A stretch of DNA of 64,000 nucleotides from Deinococcus grandis. GTDB taxonomy: Bacteria > Deinococcota > Deinococci > Deinococcales > Deinococcaceae. The position numbers and the translations under genes are program-made. The notes below the pieces were generated by a model. The model was not told the DNA's origin and did not search any database. It was given only the letters and a program-made list of their open reading frames with translations. The stretch spans positions 2,055,501-2,119,500 of the forward strand of contig NZ_BCMS01000001.1 in NCBI RefSeq assembly GCF_001485435.1, written 5' to 3'. Shown one piece after another: positions 63,721-64,000 of the stretch (position 1 is the stretch's first letter; each line of letters starts with the position of its first letter).

Positions 63721-64000
63721 GTGAGCCGGGCGGAACCGGAGGGTGCGGGCGGGCGGGGTGCGTCCTCTCCCCTACACCGGCGCCGGTGGCGGCCGCCGGG
63801 GAACGTGGTGTTCATCGTGCTGGGGGTGCTGGCGTATCTGGGGCTGCGGCAGCTGCCGCCGGACAACTCGCTGGCGCGGGTGCGGGGGGCCGGGACGCTT
63901 CAGGTGTGCGTGCCGCCGGACCTGCCGCCCTTCGTGTCGCCGGAAGGGGACGGCGTGACCGGGCAGGAGGCGACGCTGGTGGAGCGGGCCGCCGCGCGGA
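63721..64000 (+). CDS. Second MoxJ-like binding protein, cut by the right edge
   Basis: A GTG four bases after the permease stop opens a frame with no stop for 93 codons to the end of the window. A basic N terminus (LHRRRWRPPG) leads to a single helix NVVFIVLGVLAYLGL, then RVRGAGTLQVCVPPDLPPFVSP and VTGQEATLVERAAAR, the standard start of a family 3 solute-binding protein. The uncleaved-looking helix suggests a membrane-anchored form. The GTG start and missing stop make it easy to overlook. Confidence 0.8.
   Translation, partial: MSRAEPEGAGGRGASSPLHRRRWRPPGNVVFIVLGVLAYLGLRQLPPDNSLARVRGAGTLQVCVPPDLPPFVSPEGDGVTGQEATLVERAAAR

Noticed and set aside
63743..63958. Small frame at the right edge in another phase
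   Set aside because: The GTG frame from 63721 reads as a solute-binding protein N terminus and stays open to the edge; the other frame is its shadow.

Overview
The window looks like a chromosomal piece of a Deinococcus species. The evidence is very high GC with strong third-position bias, a crtB/crtI carotenoid block preceded by a small methyltransferase, MglA/MglB, metY-metX, FtsH and Mfd in this style, and many promoters of the form TANNNT placed 5-8 bases before the start codon, which predicts the leaderless mRNAs common in deinococci. No rRNA, tRNA, CRISPR array or prophage was recognised.

Layout. 0-3.4 kb: a ytrABC-like operon (GntR regulator, ABC ATPase, permease) and a decayed IS5-type transposase, somewhat lower in GC. 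3.4-8 kb: a small membrane protein, purU, an M29 aminopeptidase, a small unknown gene and a YqjE/DUF3618-like envelope pair. 8-11.4 kb: methyltransferase, crtB, crtI. 11.6-22 kb: a PaaK-like ligase, a six-gene Liv-type ABC operon containing an acyl-CoA ligase, and a divergent second acyl-CoA ligase; together they read as carboxylic acid uptake and CoA activation. 21.7-33 kb: rnhB, a MOSC protein, metY-metX under a SAM riboswitch, a metzincin-like lipoprotein, mglB-mglA, an AMIN/NAGPA-type secreted protein, a MazG/YfiT/Nudix set and a DUF4384 lipoprotein. 33-41 kb: ftsH and mfd converge on a 600-base gene-free stretch made of nested inverted repeats, then an MliC-like protein and two small genes.

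40.6-64 kb is the most interesting part. A three-subunit molybdenum hydroxylase of the AYRGAGR class is followed by a ten-kilobase, eight-gene, nearly gapless operon. That operon encodes an SsuABC-like ABC importer followed by a MoxR ATPase, a DUF58 protein and a 1290-residue VWA membrane protein. Divergent from it are a GAF regulator, an MFS carrier, a Tat-exported Rieske protein and a PQQ alcohol dehydrogenase. The dehydrogenase carries the extra metal-site aspartate (D304-x-D306) typical of lanthanide-dependent enzymes. Next come a MoxJ/XoxJ-like binding protein, an ABC-2 exporter pair and a second binding protein cut by the right edge. I read this as a lanthanide-type PQQ alcohol oxidation island in which MoxR/DUF58/VWA may mature the enzyme (compare MxaR/MxaS/MxaC/MxaL) and the Rieske protein may replace cytochrome c.

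A second theme is a dispersed family of 0.1-0.2 kb intergenic stem-loop repeats, at least six copies. They have terminal inverted repeats and stems kept by compensatory changes. Several copies begin exactly on the TGA stop codon of a gene, one end supplies the start codon of the MFS gene, and a related copy is flanked by a 12-base duplication that includes the livM ribosome binding site.
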